From Melanocharis versteri (lineage: Eukaryota; Chordata; Aves; Passeriformes; Melanocharitidae): 64,000 nt of DNA. Below the pieces are notes generated by a model. The model ran no database searches. It was not told the origin of the DNA and was given only the letters and a program-made list of their open reading frames with translations. The stretch lies in assembly GCA_013397845.1 (NCBI GenBank), contig VZTG01007793.1, positions 629,615-693,614 of the forward strand, written 5' to 3'. The translations under genes were made by a program, and so were the position numbers. How positions within the stretch are numbered: the stretch's first letter is position 1; the number at the start of each line of letters is the position of its first letter. Positions 24,286-35,930 of the stretch are shown piece by piece.

Positions 24286-24455
24286 AGATGGTCCTGTTCT
24301 CATTTTCTTTATTTTCTGTTTATTTTGGACCAGCATTTCTAGGACTTCTAGTGTGTTACAATCATGAGACTACAGACTTGCATTACCTGCTGCTGGGGGT
24401 GCCTCTCAGTTTTACCAGTATCAATCCCAGGATCAAAAGGTTTTCTCTAAGCAAG
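24286..24455 (+). CDS. Candidate 170-nt exon encoding a hydrophobic start
   Basis: A strong acceptor (CTACTTTCTCTTTAACAG) and a strong donor (AAGCAAG|GTGAGTG) bound 170 nt. An ATG two bases into the exon opens 56 codons in frame to the donor, beginning MVLFSFSLFSVYFGPAFLGL and ending RIKRFSLSK in phase 0. The first 20 residues would make a signal peptide or membrane segment. T-rich DNA easily encodes such Phe/Leu runs, so the hydrophobic character is weak evidence. The splice sites are the better support. The product is unknown. Confidence 0.2.
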
Positions 24456-27400
24456 GTGAGTGCAGTATGACCTCCTAATTCCCTCTAAGACACTATTTCA
24501 GAAGAAATCTTGGTTTATACTGTGATAGTTTGTGTCTTCCATGTATTCTCCAGTCATGCATGAGGTCTCCTGAGTGTCTTTGCCATGAAGTGGAGCCTCC
24601 CTGAGATTTACTAAATGTGTTCTGGAGCAATCCCCATATGTGTGCTGCCACCTCTGTTCATATAGCAGCCGTGGTCTCTGCTCTGCGGGGTCCTGCTCCT
24701 AAAAAATAAATCTCCCTAGGAGTAGGGATGCAATGAGCAAGCAAGGCTGTAAGGAGATGCTTGGCCACGTTCTGATGAAATATTAATGACATCAACTGGA
24801 AATCAATGTCAGTTTTATACTCCTTGCAGAGTCAGTGCTAGATTTAAGCTAATGTAGAGCACTTCTGAAATACCCAAATGCGCAAAGTGTTACCTGTTTG
24901 CAAGGGAGAACCTCACAGAAATGAACTGCCCCACACAAACCAAAGCTGCTCAGGACTATATGCTCTCTGACAACAGCATCCTCTTCCACGGCCTAACTCT
25001 TATCCCACTTTATGATCATTCCTAGCAGTTCCTTTCCTCCAACTGCCTGTACAGCTGCAGCACAGAAGTTTTCCCCACATCCCTGCTAACTGTACCGCTC
25101 CAGGAACCGTGCAAACAGCCACACTAACAGGCCTGTGTCTCAGCATCATCCTGCGGGACACAGAGTGGACCACCTGCTGCTAACGCTGGCCCCAAGGCAG
25201 CAGCACTGCTGGGACCACACTGCATGTGAGAGCTGGGATGAGAGCTTTCCTCACTGCTCAAGTCCTGACTGTAAGGCAGGGGTGGAGGCGTGCTATGACC
25301 TTGAAGTCCTCCTGAAAATTATGGTTAAACAGGTTAAGAAATTTGGTGTAAATCATGTCCATTTCCAGTTTTTCTCTGTTAAAGAGAAGGCAATGTGCGC
25401 TTTTTTTCAAACAGGACACAGTATTCTCTGTCCAGGGGTTTGCTCTGGAAACTACGTTTACAAACTTTTGCTGGGAGCTTAGAAAAGTGTTACAGCATAT
25501 TTACATTTCCTCAGTATGGAACCTAATTTGGTGCTTGGGCAAGCAAGTTTTGGAAATTATGGACAAATGTATGGAGGGCTGCTGGAATCCATTTTAGCAG
25601 CTAATATGCTGAGCTTCTAAGTAAGCGAGATTGTGCTGGTATATCTTTTCAAAAGATTGAACTATTTTTTATTACATTGAAGATTTGTTCTTTATCAGAA
25701 TGAAGAACCGAAGAGGTTTAATAAATGATCATCTCCCCAGAGTCCTTTCCCTTTGAAAATTTTACCTGCACTGACATCTAAGGGTCCAATTCACAGACCA
25801 TGGACTTGGGGACAATGTTCTTCTTTAATGTAAGGAGAGGTCTGACCCAGGTCCCCAGGAGAAGACCCAAAGCCATCATTACATGCAATGCTCATCAGCC
25901 TTAAGTACCACACAGCAGACCATTTGAACAGGTTTTGTGTGGGGGTTTTTGTCTTCAGTATATCTGTGGTGTGTGACTGAATTGAACTTTATAAATATCA
26001 AACAGGCCTGTGGCCAGACTGCTGTGGCTGCGGCATGTACAAGGGAAAAAGAGAAAGGCACTCTTTGAAATTTGTAATTTTCCTCATTTTGCTTTCTGTG
26101 TATTGTGCTTTTAACATTTTAATATCCGTGTCTATATTTAGAGGCACCTGCAAGTCTCTTTGGCTGCAGCACTTCAGAGATCATAACCATAGTGTGCTGG
26201 CTCCACTGCAACTGGCTTTGTCCTCTGATTTCTTTTGACTCAGGAAAGTTTTGCATGTAAATATATTTTGCTCCCTGTTCTGTAGAACTGAAGAACCACA
26301 GACTAGTCAAAATTGGGAAAAGAGCCTGCCAATAATAACTGGATCTTACAGAAACATGGTTTAAGAAGTCTTGACTAGAAATCAATTAAAGTCCATCACA
26401 GAGTATTTGAACTTCAAGACATTTTAGTAGGAAGCTGAAGCAGAAGAAAACACCATCAGGGTCCTTTATAATGGAGAGATCCAGTGTTTTCATAAGGGGA
26501 TAAAAGCAGACTTTCCAAGGACGGAACACACTCCCTGAGACTTGCACCAGATTCAGACTAAACAATCTGAATTCAATCGAGATTTTCCTTTCTCTTTTCA
26601 CTAAAATCAGCAGCCACGCTGCACAGGTCTGTGTGGTTTGGGTAAACAGCAAAATTAAGGTGTTTTCTTACATTTCTAATAATAGTTTTAACCTCTAGTC
26701 TGTGTATGTCCCAAGACTGGGGACATCAATAGTACTGTAATCTGCTTCTTCTATCTATTTTTCCATATTAAAGTGTGCTTGTGGTTTTTGATAAAAATTC
26801 AGCCTGTTAATTACTCAAAAAGGTTTCTATTAAAGAACTGGTCATGTCAATCAGATCTGTGGCCTCCTGGCTCATCCTTACCCAACCCTTCACAGTATAA
26901 GGCTTTTCTGGCAGTACAGCCCACTGTACATTCCCGTACAGTCATCAAGTGCAGTATGTGATCGTAACTGAGAGAAAAAGAAACAGAAATTGCATTGCAA
27001 GTCACTGTAAAATGGTTATTTTAAGTCATTTTTTGTGTAATTCCTTGAAACTCTCTCGGAGATTACTAATTTCAGAGGAGTTTTAAGGGCATTGCCTTAA
27101 AAAACAATGGTTACAAATTAACAAATGCAATGATTTAGGGGCCTTTCCCCCCATTTTATTAACAAAATCCTAGAACAATCAATTTTAACATTAAATCACT
27201 GCTTTTTAATTTTTTTTTTTAAAGGCCATCGTATGTTTTATGTGGGTGGTGAAACACAGTGCCTATGTCAGACTTCCTCCTGTTACCAGCATGTGGACAA
27301 ATATAGTGAAAAATAATTCTTTCATTCCAGGGCTTTCTTTTGTGTACTTTATGTCCAAATATCTTTTCCCTTGTGGCATAATATCCTGATTCACTTAATG

Positions 27401-27839
27401 GGTATTCAACTTCAAGGTCCAAATCTTTCAAGTGGTTTGTAGGATATTGTCAGTGATAATATACAATATAGGGGACAGTGCATCACATCCACTGACAAAG
27501 AGTACAAAACATGCACAGGAATAGTAGGGGTTGCAAGACAGTGATAGCAGGCTGCAGTGCAAAGCAAGAAGCAGCACAGGCAGTTTTACTGTGAAACTTG
27601 AAACTATCAATGTTTATAGTATAGATTTAAAACAATGTATAAAATAAATAAGGCCAGTTGGGGAAACAAATGTCTGGTAGAGGAGAAGTGCAAGAATGGG
27701 GAAGACAGCTATCTACGAGGTATCAGATTGCACCTGGAGAACAGAGAAGCTAAATTTAACCAGCAAGAAGTTTGCAACAATACATCTGAACAGTGTGGTT
27801 AAGCAACATAAAAACACTGAAATCAGCCAGAGATTCTGA
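24456..27839. other. Intervening sequence without supported features
   Basis: Frames of up to 115 codons (25135-25482) have no recognisable domain. A region at 27180-27230 is T/A-rich. No exon pair met the splice criteria I used elsewhere. Confidence 0.45.
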
Positions 27840-28140
27840 TATTTAATGCCTCATATCCCGGGAGCTGACTCAACAATAGCACGGTAATATTTCAACATAC
27901 ATTTTACAACATATTTCCCTTGCCAATGTGCTTAGGCCAATCTATAATTAGATATAATAATTAGGAGCCAGGTAATATATTATTTGAATTGAGTGAGTGT
28001 CTTGCAGTAAAGACACACTTTTCTTGCTTGAATTTTCCCTAAGCAAACTGTATTTCCTAGGGATTGCCAGCTCACAACTTTGATTACTGCTTTTTCAGTT
28101 GTCTTGAATTGCAATGATTACTGTTTGTCTGGACTATTCT
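27840..28140. promoter_or_regulatory. Possible conserved noncoding element
   Basis: The stretch combines TCTATAATTAGATATAATAA, AATTAGG, TTGAATTG, CTTTGATTAC (TCF-like CTTTGAT) and GCAATGATTAC motifs, with no open frame of note. The non-repetitive mix of homeodomain, TCF and SOX-like cores resembles developmental enhancers. Conservation cannot be tested here. Confidence 0.15.
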
Positions 28141-28616
28141 CAGTCACCTACACTTCCACAGGAGCTAAACCATAGATAAAATAGAAGTTGAGAATTTGAA
28201 ATTTGTCTAGTCCCATTACGTTATGGTTATTACACACGTGGGTTCTTTTGAGGTTACATCTCTAAGAAAGTGAGGTCAGATCTTCCTGTCAGGGTTATCA
28301 TTTTAATCAGCAGAAACTGTTCTCTTGACATGTTCAGTGGAGGCCACATCCCTTCCAGGTTTGTTACCTTCTGCTGGCCTCACTCTGATCACTGACAGAG
28401 GAACTGCACATGGATACAAACAGCCCTGCCTTGCCTTTCTGCTCCTTTTCAGATGCATCTCGGAACCCCTGGGAAGGATGATGGCAGGGATCTGCCTGTG
28501 TTTATCAAAAGGTGGCCAGTATGATTAGACATTTTAATCTAGAGTCCTGGCCACCATGCTTAGGACTTCCAGGTTTTCCATGCTGCCATGGAAACACATA
28601 CAAAGATTTCCCAAGG
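28141..28616. other. Unannotated spacer
   Basis: Ordinary unique-looking sequence. The 67-codon plus frame at 28325-28528 is not recognised. Confidence 0.45.
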
Positions 28617-28660
28617 GAAAAAAAAAAGAAAGGAAAAAAAGGGAAAAAAAAAAGAAATCT
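28617..28660. repeat. Purine-only low-complexity tract
   Basis: About 40 uninterrupted A/G bases made of two A-runs and GGAAA/GAAAG blocks. It is a simple polypurine tract. It also produces lysine/glycine or phenylalanine-rich frames on the two strands that are artefacts. Confidence 0.8.
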
Positions 28661-31308
28661 GGGAAAGGCAGTAGTGTTCAGGGGACGAAGTTTAATCCTC
28701 ATTAAGTGGTGTAATGTTGAATATGATTTGCTGTACTGCAGCTTTGTTAGTCAGCTAACAGCTTGATTTTACAACTGTGCGCACATACAGTTAACATTTT
28801 TATTTAAGAAACCCCAGTAAAGGTAATATGACTTATGCTATAGCTACGGCTTGAAAAATAACTGAGTTAAAGCCAAGTTTCTTTATATGGCACTTAAAAT
28901 TTAATAATGTTTTTTTTCTTTTATTGATCTTTTGAACACTTCATTTGATACCAAAAGTAGAAGGAAGCTGAATCACCCATTTCAAAGCCTTAAGGCAAAA
29001 CTGGGCAATCCAGATCTAAACTGAAATCTGAATATTGAAAGATCACCTTTCATCTATGATGCTTAAACAAAACCTCCATTTCCTCCTCATCTTCCTGAAC
29101 TTTGGAGAGGCTGATCTTGTCAGCTTGTGTAGAGGCTGTGGAAGAGAACACTTGAACTGTCATGCCAACCTTGGCTACGAGTTGCCGCCTCTTCTAGACA
29201 AGAGCATTTTCGTCTATATATCGCATACCCTCTGCTTTTACTGTGAAATAATTAAACTGATGCAGTAGAATTCAAATAGCACAAATACCCTGCGTGGCCT
29301 CGCCACCTGCACCAGCTGTGGCTCTGCTGCTGGTGGCACTGTCCTGTTGAGGGCACATTTGCTGTATGTGCAGCTGTTCAGCCAGGATGGGCTTCTGAAT
29401 TCTCACCCTGGCTATGCTACGCAATGTGATTAAATTAGATCTCTTACATTGTTCACTGACTTCTGGTAAATTACACCTTTGATTTCTGGTCCAATGAAAA
29501 GGTGCTAATTATCTTTTTAAGTGCTCATTTAATGTTCTGCAGTGACATAAAGCATGAGTGCAGCCGCCTGCATGCCCAAACCTTCCAGAGGTTTCTCCCA
29601 GGCCGCTCACTCTCATCAGCCTTTTTCATTTTTCCTCTGCTCCTTCCCTCTGTCCCTCCAAGGCACCTGCTGTGTGCCACTTCTGCAGATGAATAAATCT
29701 ACAGCGTTGTTTGCTGCAACTGGCTCCATTTTAACCCATTAAAAAAAGAAAATTGGCATCCTGTCTGCATTGCCTAGCTCGCATTATGATTTCTCTCTTA
29801 GATGGAGCTTAGCAGACCTCACTTTGCAAATGGCTGCCCCTACTCCTCCCTTGAGAAAGAGGTTTATCTGGGGAAGCATTTCACCCATGCCTTACACAGC
29901 CTGCACCTGCCCTTTTTGTAAATAGTTTATAAAAGCTCTCTGCTGTTGACTGTGCTTATGTGAACAGCAGGTCTTGGAGACCCAGGCGCCCAAACCCACC
30001 CACCAGGACCTGCACAACCACAACCTTGGGGAGCAGCTGCTGCCAGGGGCTGTTGCCTGGAAGCCCATGGCCTGGGCTCCCCCTCTCCAAAGTGGTGGAA
30101 CCCTGGCCAAGCCCATGGATGTCTCTTGGATGTCCCTTGGATGGCGGGAACACAGTCCTGCTCTCAAGCTCACTTCATTCCCTGTCCCTAGACCTGGACA
30201 CTGGTGACTCCGACCTCAGCATCTCAGAGGAGGTGTGTCAAAGACGTGGCTGCTCCCCAGTCTCCCACCTCTTACACAGGGACACGGCAGTGGTTCTGCA
30301 GAGGGATTTTCACGGCTGCTCTGTGGCAGCCCCACCTCCCCTCCTCAGGGAGAAACTGCTCAGCATTGGCTCTGGGCTCAAGTTTTCAGTGGTGGCTTTA
30401 CTGCAAGGAAAGCAGAGGCTTAAAATGCAGTTGTCACCTAAGTACATGTAACTACATTCTGTAAAAAAACTGCCAGATTCTAACAGCTTGTATTTAAATA
30501 GTGGAAAAAAACCCAAACATTGCTTTTCCAATTGCTAATGCCATCCCTGCTGGTTCTCCCTGCATGTTCTGGTAGGTGTCCCCAGACCATCACTGCCCCA
30601 TGGCTGTACGCTGGGCAGGATCTGCCCCAGGCTCAGGGTTACCCTGTCCCTGGCAGGTCCCTGCCTTGTGCCAAGCTGACACCTAAAAACGTTTTAGTTT
30701 AGGTTCTATAAATGGTGAAAATCCAGCACAGAAGGAGAGTGGCACTGACAGCACCCAGTGCCCTCCCTCTGTGGGAGAGGCCCGCTGATGAACCCACACT
30801 TTTATTACAGGTGGACCAGGGTGAGGCTGTTTCAGGGGAGATTTTTCCCCTCCCAGTTTGAGCACTGTTAAACCTTTTCCATGTTAGCTCTGTTTGCCAC
30901 AACCTGTTGGCTGTGTCTCAGCAGGGGCTCTGCTCACAAGTAACAGGCACAGCCGTGCTCCCAGCCACTCTCCCAGGACAAAATGTGTTTGTGGAGCACA
31001 GCAGTGGCCAGGTTCAGCAGGGCTGGCTGGCGTGTGCTCATCTACTTCTATTAGATTTCTCTTTAAAAGCACACTGGCTTATTTTTTGTTGTTACTTCCA
31101 AAGAAGATTAAATATGCCCTAGTTTGAACTTGAAGAATTATTTTGCTTTCACTCAAACATCCAGCTATGCTATATGAAACCCAGGCTTGTGAGGCTGCTG
31201 CATGAGAACTGGGTTGCTCCCACCTCCTTTTGCAGAATCCTGCTGCCAGAGGTTTTATTCCCTAATCATTACCAAGACAAATATTCCCAGGTGCCATCGT
31301 GAAGCACA
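28661..31308. other. Spacer, GC-richer between 29.9 and 31.0 kb
   Basis: From 29.9 to 31.0 kb GC content rises and many overlapping frames are open on both strands (up to 163 codons at 29960-30451). Several frames are open at once over the same bases, which points to composition rather than coding. No splice-bounded exon or known motif was found. Confidence 0.4.
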
Positions 31309-31393
<85 letters not shown>

Positions 31394-31394
31394 A
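31309..31394. repeat. (AAAG)n tetranucleotide microsatellite
   Basis: About 21 nearly perfect AAAG units over 86 bases, purine-only on the plus strand. It is probably polymorphic in length. It gives a Lys-Glu-Arg repeat frame that is not a gene. Confidence 0.97.
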
Positions 31395-31575
31395 GCTAAA
31401 AATCAGATTTCAAACAGCAGTTAACTTGCTTTACCATCACTTGCTAGCTAAGTGCCAGGGATCCTATAGATATTTGTGGGAATCAACCCACAGCAGTGAA
31501 GCTGCTCCCTCTGAATGTGCACCTGGGCCATGCACCTGCCTGACTCTATTCTGGTCCTAGACTCAGTTTCTCCAT

Positions 31576-32136
31576 TTGCCCCCACCCTTACACACGTTTG
31601 CTACTGCACTCCTTCATGGAGATGAAGCGCATACAGAGTGGACAGCTTCACTTCTAAGCACAACACCCGAGACAAAAGAACTTGTATTACATCAAAGTTT
31701 GGTCCGTAACCTGAGGCTGGGCAATCAGTACCTCATTGGCGTTTGTGCTCTCCAGTGCCTCTGCAGCTCCTCATGCCACACAGCACTCCTCGAGGAAGCA
31801 GGCTGCTTTTGTGCCATGCTGGTGGTTGTCAGTGCACCTTATCACTGTGGGCACTCTGAACACAAGTGTCTCTTTTATGTACGTGTGGTCAGGGCACTGG
31901 TGTTGTCACTAGACAGACTGGGGAGGCCCACAATTATGTATCTTGATGCTGCCAATCCCCTCCAAAGGACTGAAGTCCAGAGCACTGTGGATATGATTCA
32001 GCACAATCCCCTTGACCTGTGGTCCTGGCTTCCCTCTCTGGTGTGGTCCCTTGGGATGGGATGGGGTGAGAGCTTTTTCCTGTTCATTGTGATCAGTTGT
32101 TCCAGCTTATACCTTCCTCAGCCCTTTCTGCACTGA
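31576..32136 (+). other. Longest open frame in the window (186 codons), probably not a gene
   Basis: The frame starts at an ATG (MPPPLHTFATALL) and ends LYLPQPFLH. It contains a valine/leucine-rich middle (VVRALVLSLDRLGRPTIM) but no domain I recognise, no strong Kozak context, and no TATA box, CpG island or poly(A) signal placed as a gene would need. With 64/3 stop-codon frequency, about one frame this long is expected by chance in six frames of 64 kb, and the local GC near 50% makes it likelier. A retrogene of an unfamiliar protein cannot be excluded. Confidence 0.15.
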
Positions 32137-35100
32137 GCCCTTGCACACTGAATGGTGTTTGCAGACATATTCTAACAAGGCCAGGGGGATGTAAGGACAC
32201 ACAAGGACCAAAGCTAGAAGATTTTTTTCTAGAATAGCACTTCTCCTTTCCAACCTCTTTTAATATGTCTGCACCGAACAGTAAAACAATGCTGACCTAA
32301 CCACAGCAGTCTTCAGAATTTAGTCTCTACCAAAACTTTATACAGTCCTTTATAGCTTGAATATCTCTTCACAGGCCTCAAAGATGCAGGATTGAGAATA
32401 AATAAGACTATGTCAAGTGGAGAGATCTACCCAGATAGTAAGAAAGACTATTCTATATGTAGACCTACAGAAAATACAGGTTTCTTTATTTAGATGTAAA
32501 CTGGGGAGAGTTGGTAGGTAGCAGTGATGTTTATGGGCTATTTATGGCCAAGTTGCGAAGTCAATTGTTGTTTGTTGTTTTATTTTAGAGAAGGGAAACC
32601 TTGATGCATAAAAATATGGCAGTGTAGTTGAACTTGTTTGGGGCATAATTTTTCTTTCTTAAAATGAATTCTTACATTGCAACCAGTGCAATCTGGTTTA
32701 AAGGAATACTGAGAAGGTAAGTCATTCTTTCAGACTAGTAATTATTTTTGTCCTAAGAAGCTGTGAGGTTAAATTGTTAACACAAGATTTTTGACATATG
32801 TGTGTGATATATTAATGACCCAATCCATTCCCCCAAGGAGCCATTTGGTTTTTAGCTTTTTAACTACTTTTTTTATTTATATTGAGGAAACAATCAAACT
32901 CTCATCTGGGACTTTTTTCATTGACATCAGTATGATTGCTTTGGGCTTTTATAAAGGAGAATTAATTAAGGGCACTGATTCATGATTGAATCAGCTTCAA
33001 CTTTGGTGGCTAAAGAGGTTACTGCTGAGGTGATAACCTCAGCTCTTCTGAACCCGACAGGAGTCACGAACGAGAGAGCCCTCCTGCTGCAGCTCACAGC
33101 CCAGCATGTTAACATAAATTGGAATCAATAGATGTTGGAATGAATACACCACGTGCTGTGAACTGGGATGGCCCAAGAGCAGGGAAACTATCCCTTCTGC
33201 CACCCTGCCCCAATATCTTCTGCCAGAAGGGTGGGATGGACATCAGGAAGTGATAGATTTTTCTGTGGTCCAGAGCCTGAAAATCCCCTCTGTGTTGTAC
33301 CATTGAGCTACAGCATGAAAAGCTGGATATTAAATATCACATCGAGCTGGATTTTTGTTAGACTCCTGCATCCGCTTGGCTTGGCTAGCACAACTAGTCT
33401 GGTTGATTTCAGAAGGAGTTTTGTGGAGGTTCATAGCTCTGCAAAACAATAAGCTAAATTCTGTATAATTTTACTTTGAAATAAGCCAGACAAAAGATAT
33501 TCTTCCCAGTTCACATCACCATTCCCTGCACAGTAAGTATTTTACACATGATTTTAACTCAAAGGTGGGAAGAGAGCCAAGAATGAGTTCCCAAGGTATA
33601 CAAAACCTTACTAAATTGGAGTGTAATACTAGGAAAAAAGTGCACATGCAGATGTGAGTTGAACTGATCTTCAAGGGGACAACGTTTACTTTTCCAATCC
33701 TATTCTCATTTCTACAGCTGCTGGTGATTAAAGCCTAGACCATTGTAGCTACCGCCAGTAAAAGAAAAGCCTAAATGTAAGTAGTGTCTCCAAGACAGGA
33801 AAAATTGAAAACAAGGTGCTAGTGTCTGCCTGTTAATACCTTAGACAAAGACCAGAAATACAGCTGGATAATTTTTTCAAGTGAAGAGACTTTCATCACA
33901 GAGGAATATTTAAAAAAACATAGTTCAATGTCAGTCAAAGTTAACTGTGGATTTGTGCAAAGTTCAGTGAAGTAGGTTCTGCAGATTTTCTTGGAAGAAA
34001 ACAACATGTGATTACATTCTTCAAATGCTTCTATTTTTGTCTAAAACTTGAGTTAAATATTTTAATAATGAAGAAGGAAAAAGACATCCCAAGTAAACCA
34101 GATGGTTTAGGTACTTTTGGAGAAGAACAGACAGAGATAGGGACATTTTCTCAGCCACTTTTGTTTTTAGACCCAGGACTTATATGTATATAAAGTACCA
34201 AATTTCTTTGCCATTTACCTCAATTTCTGACAGTTTTATATGCCAATACAGAAGTATTTATCTTAACTGAATCTGGCCCAGAAACTTCTATAGGTTTCAC
34301 CTAATATCTGCAGACTGCATTTGATCTCAGACCTGCCATACAGTCATTTCAGTAACAATATGTGTGATGGCAAAAATGTGCAGTGCTCTTGTAATTAGGC
34401 ATCACAAAACATCTGTCACCATTACTGAGTTGTAACTTTGGAACTATATTGTAAAAAAGTGAAAGACTCACCCAGGAGAGCATCCTCTGTCATTCTTCCC
34501 AGCACAGGCTGATTTCTGTCAGGGATTTGGGTCGGGTGTGGGACTGTCATCTTATTACTACGTGCAGCCCTCCCTCTGCTCACTTTCACTGGGAAGGGCG
34601 AGGTGGATGAGACACAATCTGGTTCTAACCAATGAATGACCAAACCACCACAAGTCTGTCTGGTTTCACCAGCCTCCTCAAGACTGCGGCGCCCTGGATA
34701 GTCTTGTATGAATCGCCAAACTTGGTACCACTGAGGCCATGGGATTACTTTTGATTTAAGAAATCCTCAAAGTTTTTACTATTTACAGAGGGCTGCTACC
34801 CATAGCGATCATGCTTCTTTCTGCAATGGGTGATGATGCAATTCCTACTGCTTTCCTAGCAAATGGGGAGAGGTATAAGGAGTGGCACTTCATTTCTTAT
34901 TTTGGTTATGAGTCATCAGCTCTCACCTTAAATACTAGGGCGAGGTCTCCCAGTCAAAAAAAATTGCTCTAATTGTGAAAGAAAAGTAGCCAAGCCTGGA
35001 GACAAGGTTTAAACTGATATTTGTGAGGGGCTTAAGTAACCTCCACGTTAATGAAGCCAAAACCCCATAGGAGATGATATTTTGTTAAAAAAGCAGGGCC

Positions 35101-35219
35101 TCTACTGGCTTAGAAAAGCCATTGGGATTGTGCTACTCCTGTAACACTGTGGCATCTCACAGGATTAGAAAATTTCTTGTTTTAAGCTGTATTCTTTCTG
35201 AAAAATTAAGTCTTCTGTT
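32137..35219. other. AT-rich spacer
   Basis: No supported exon, repeat or promoter. Short frames are unremarkable. Confidence 0.5.
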
Positions 35220-35930
35220 TCTCTCCCCCATCACCTAAATTGCCGATAATTATAGCAGTACCACGGTTGCTAATTCTCAGGCTTCTGGAAATAAACTACC
35301 ACTATTCTGAAGCAGAGATCTGGTGCTTGTGCAGAGCACAGCCCCTGAGACAGCTCCTCCAGGGTGCAAACCTACACTGAGCTGTGAAGGAGACAGGAAG
35401 GAATGCTGATTTATACCATTTGAAGAGCTGACCCAGAAGCTGGAGTAAATGGGCTTGATCTAGCAATTCCCAACATCCTCACACTCCAGCAGTATTAACG
35501 ATCAATTAGGAGGCACTTTGTTTCCATACCGCAGCAGCAATAGCTTTAAGCCCTCCTTTGAAAGGGCACAAAAGGGCAGAGGGCAATGGCTGAGCAGAGA
35601 GATGACAAAATAAAGTGGGGAGAAACCAGGGACTCTTAGGAACCTAACTGCAAATCTTGTAACAAAATGCAATTGGACAGAAGGGACTTGGTTTCAAATG
35701 TAAAGTAAGCTAAATAGGTGAAAGAGTTCTCTTTAAACTGTCATCATTAATTTAAGCCAAACTTAATTAAAAAAATAAACTGAAACAGCTGGGTGTAGGA
35801 AGTGGCTGGCTGACCTCAGTGCCGGGGCTGTTTTCCTTTCTCCTTTTAAACCATTGTTCATCAGCTTCCACTTAAGGCAAACCAGAATCGTCAGACTAAC
35901 CACAATCAAAACCATAGGGCTTGCTTGCAT
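35220..35930. promoter_or_regulatory. Possible conserved noncoding element with SOX and RUNX sites
   Basis: The segment holds CCATTGTTC at 35851-35859, a full SOX-family consensus, and AACCACA at 35898-35904, a RUNX consensus, about 40 bases apart. Upstream lie GATAATTATAG, a GATCAATTAGG homeodomain-like site and CTTTGAA TCF-like cores. It is non-repetitive and has no good open frame. Motif content fits an enhancer, but such sites recur by chance. Confidence 0.2.

Noticed and set aside
29960..30464. 163-codon plus frame in a GC-richer block
   Set aside because: Three or more frames on both strands are open over the same bases, which points to composition rather than coding.
31202..31399. Frame ending in a KKERKKER repeat
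   Set aside because: Translation of the AAAG microsatellite.
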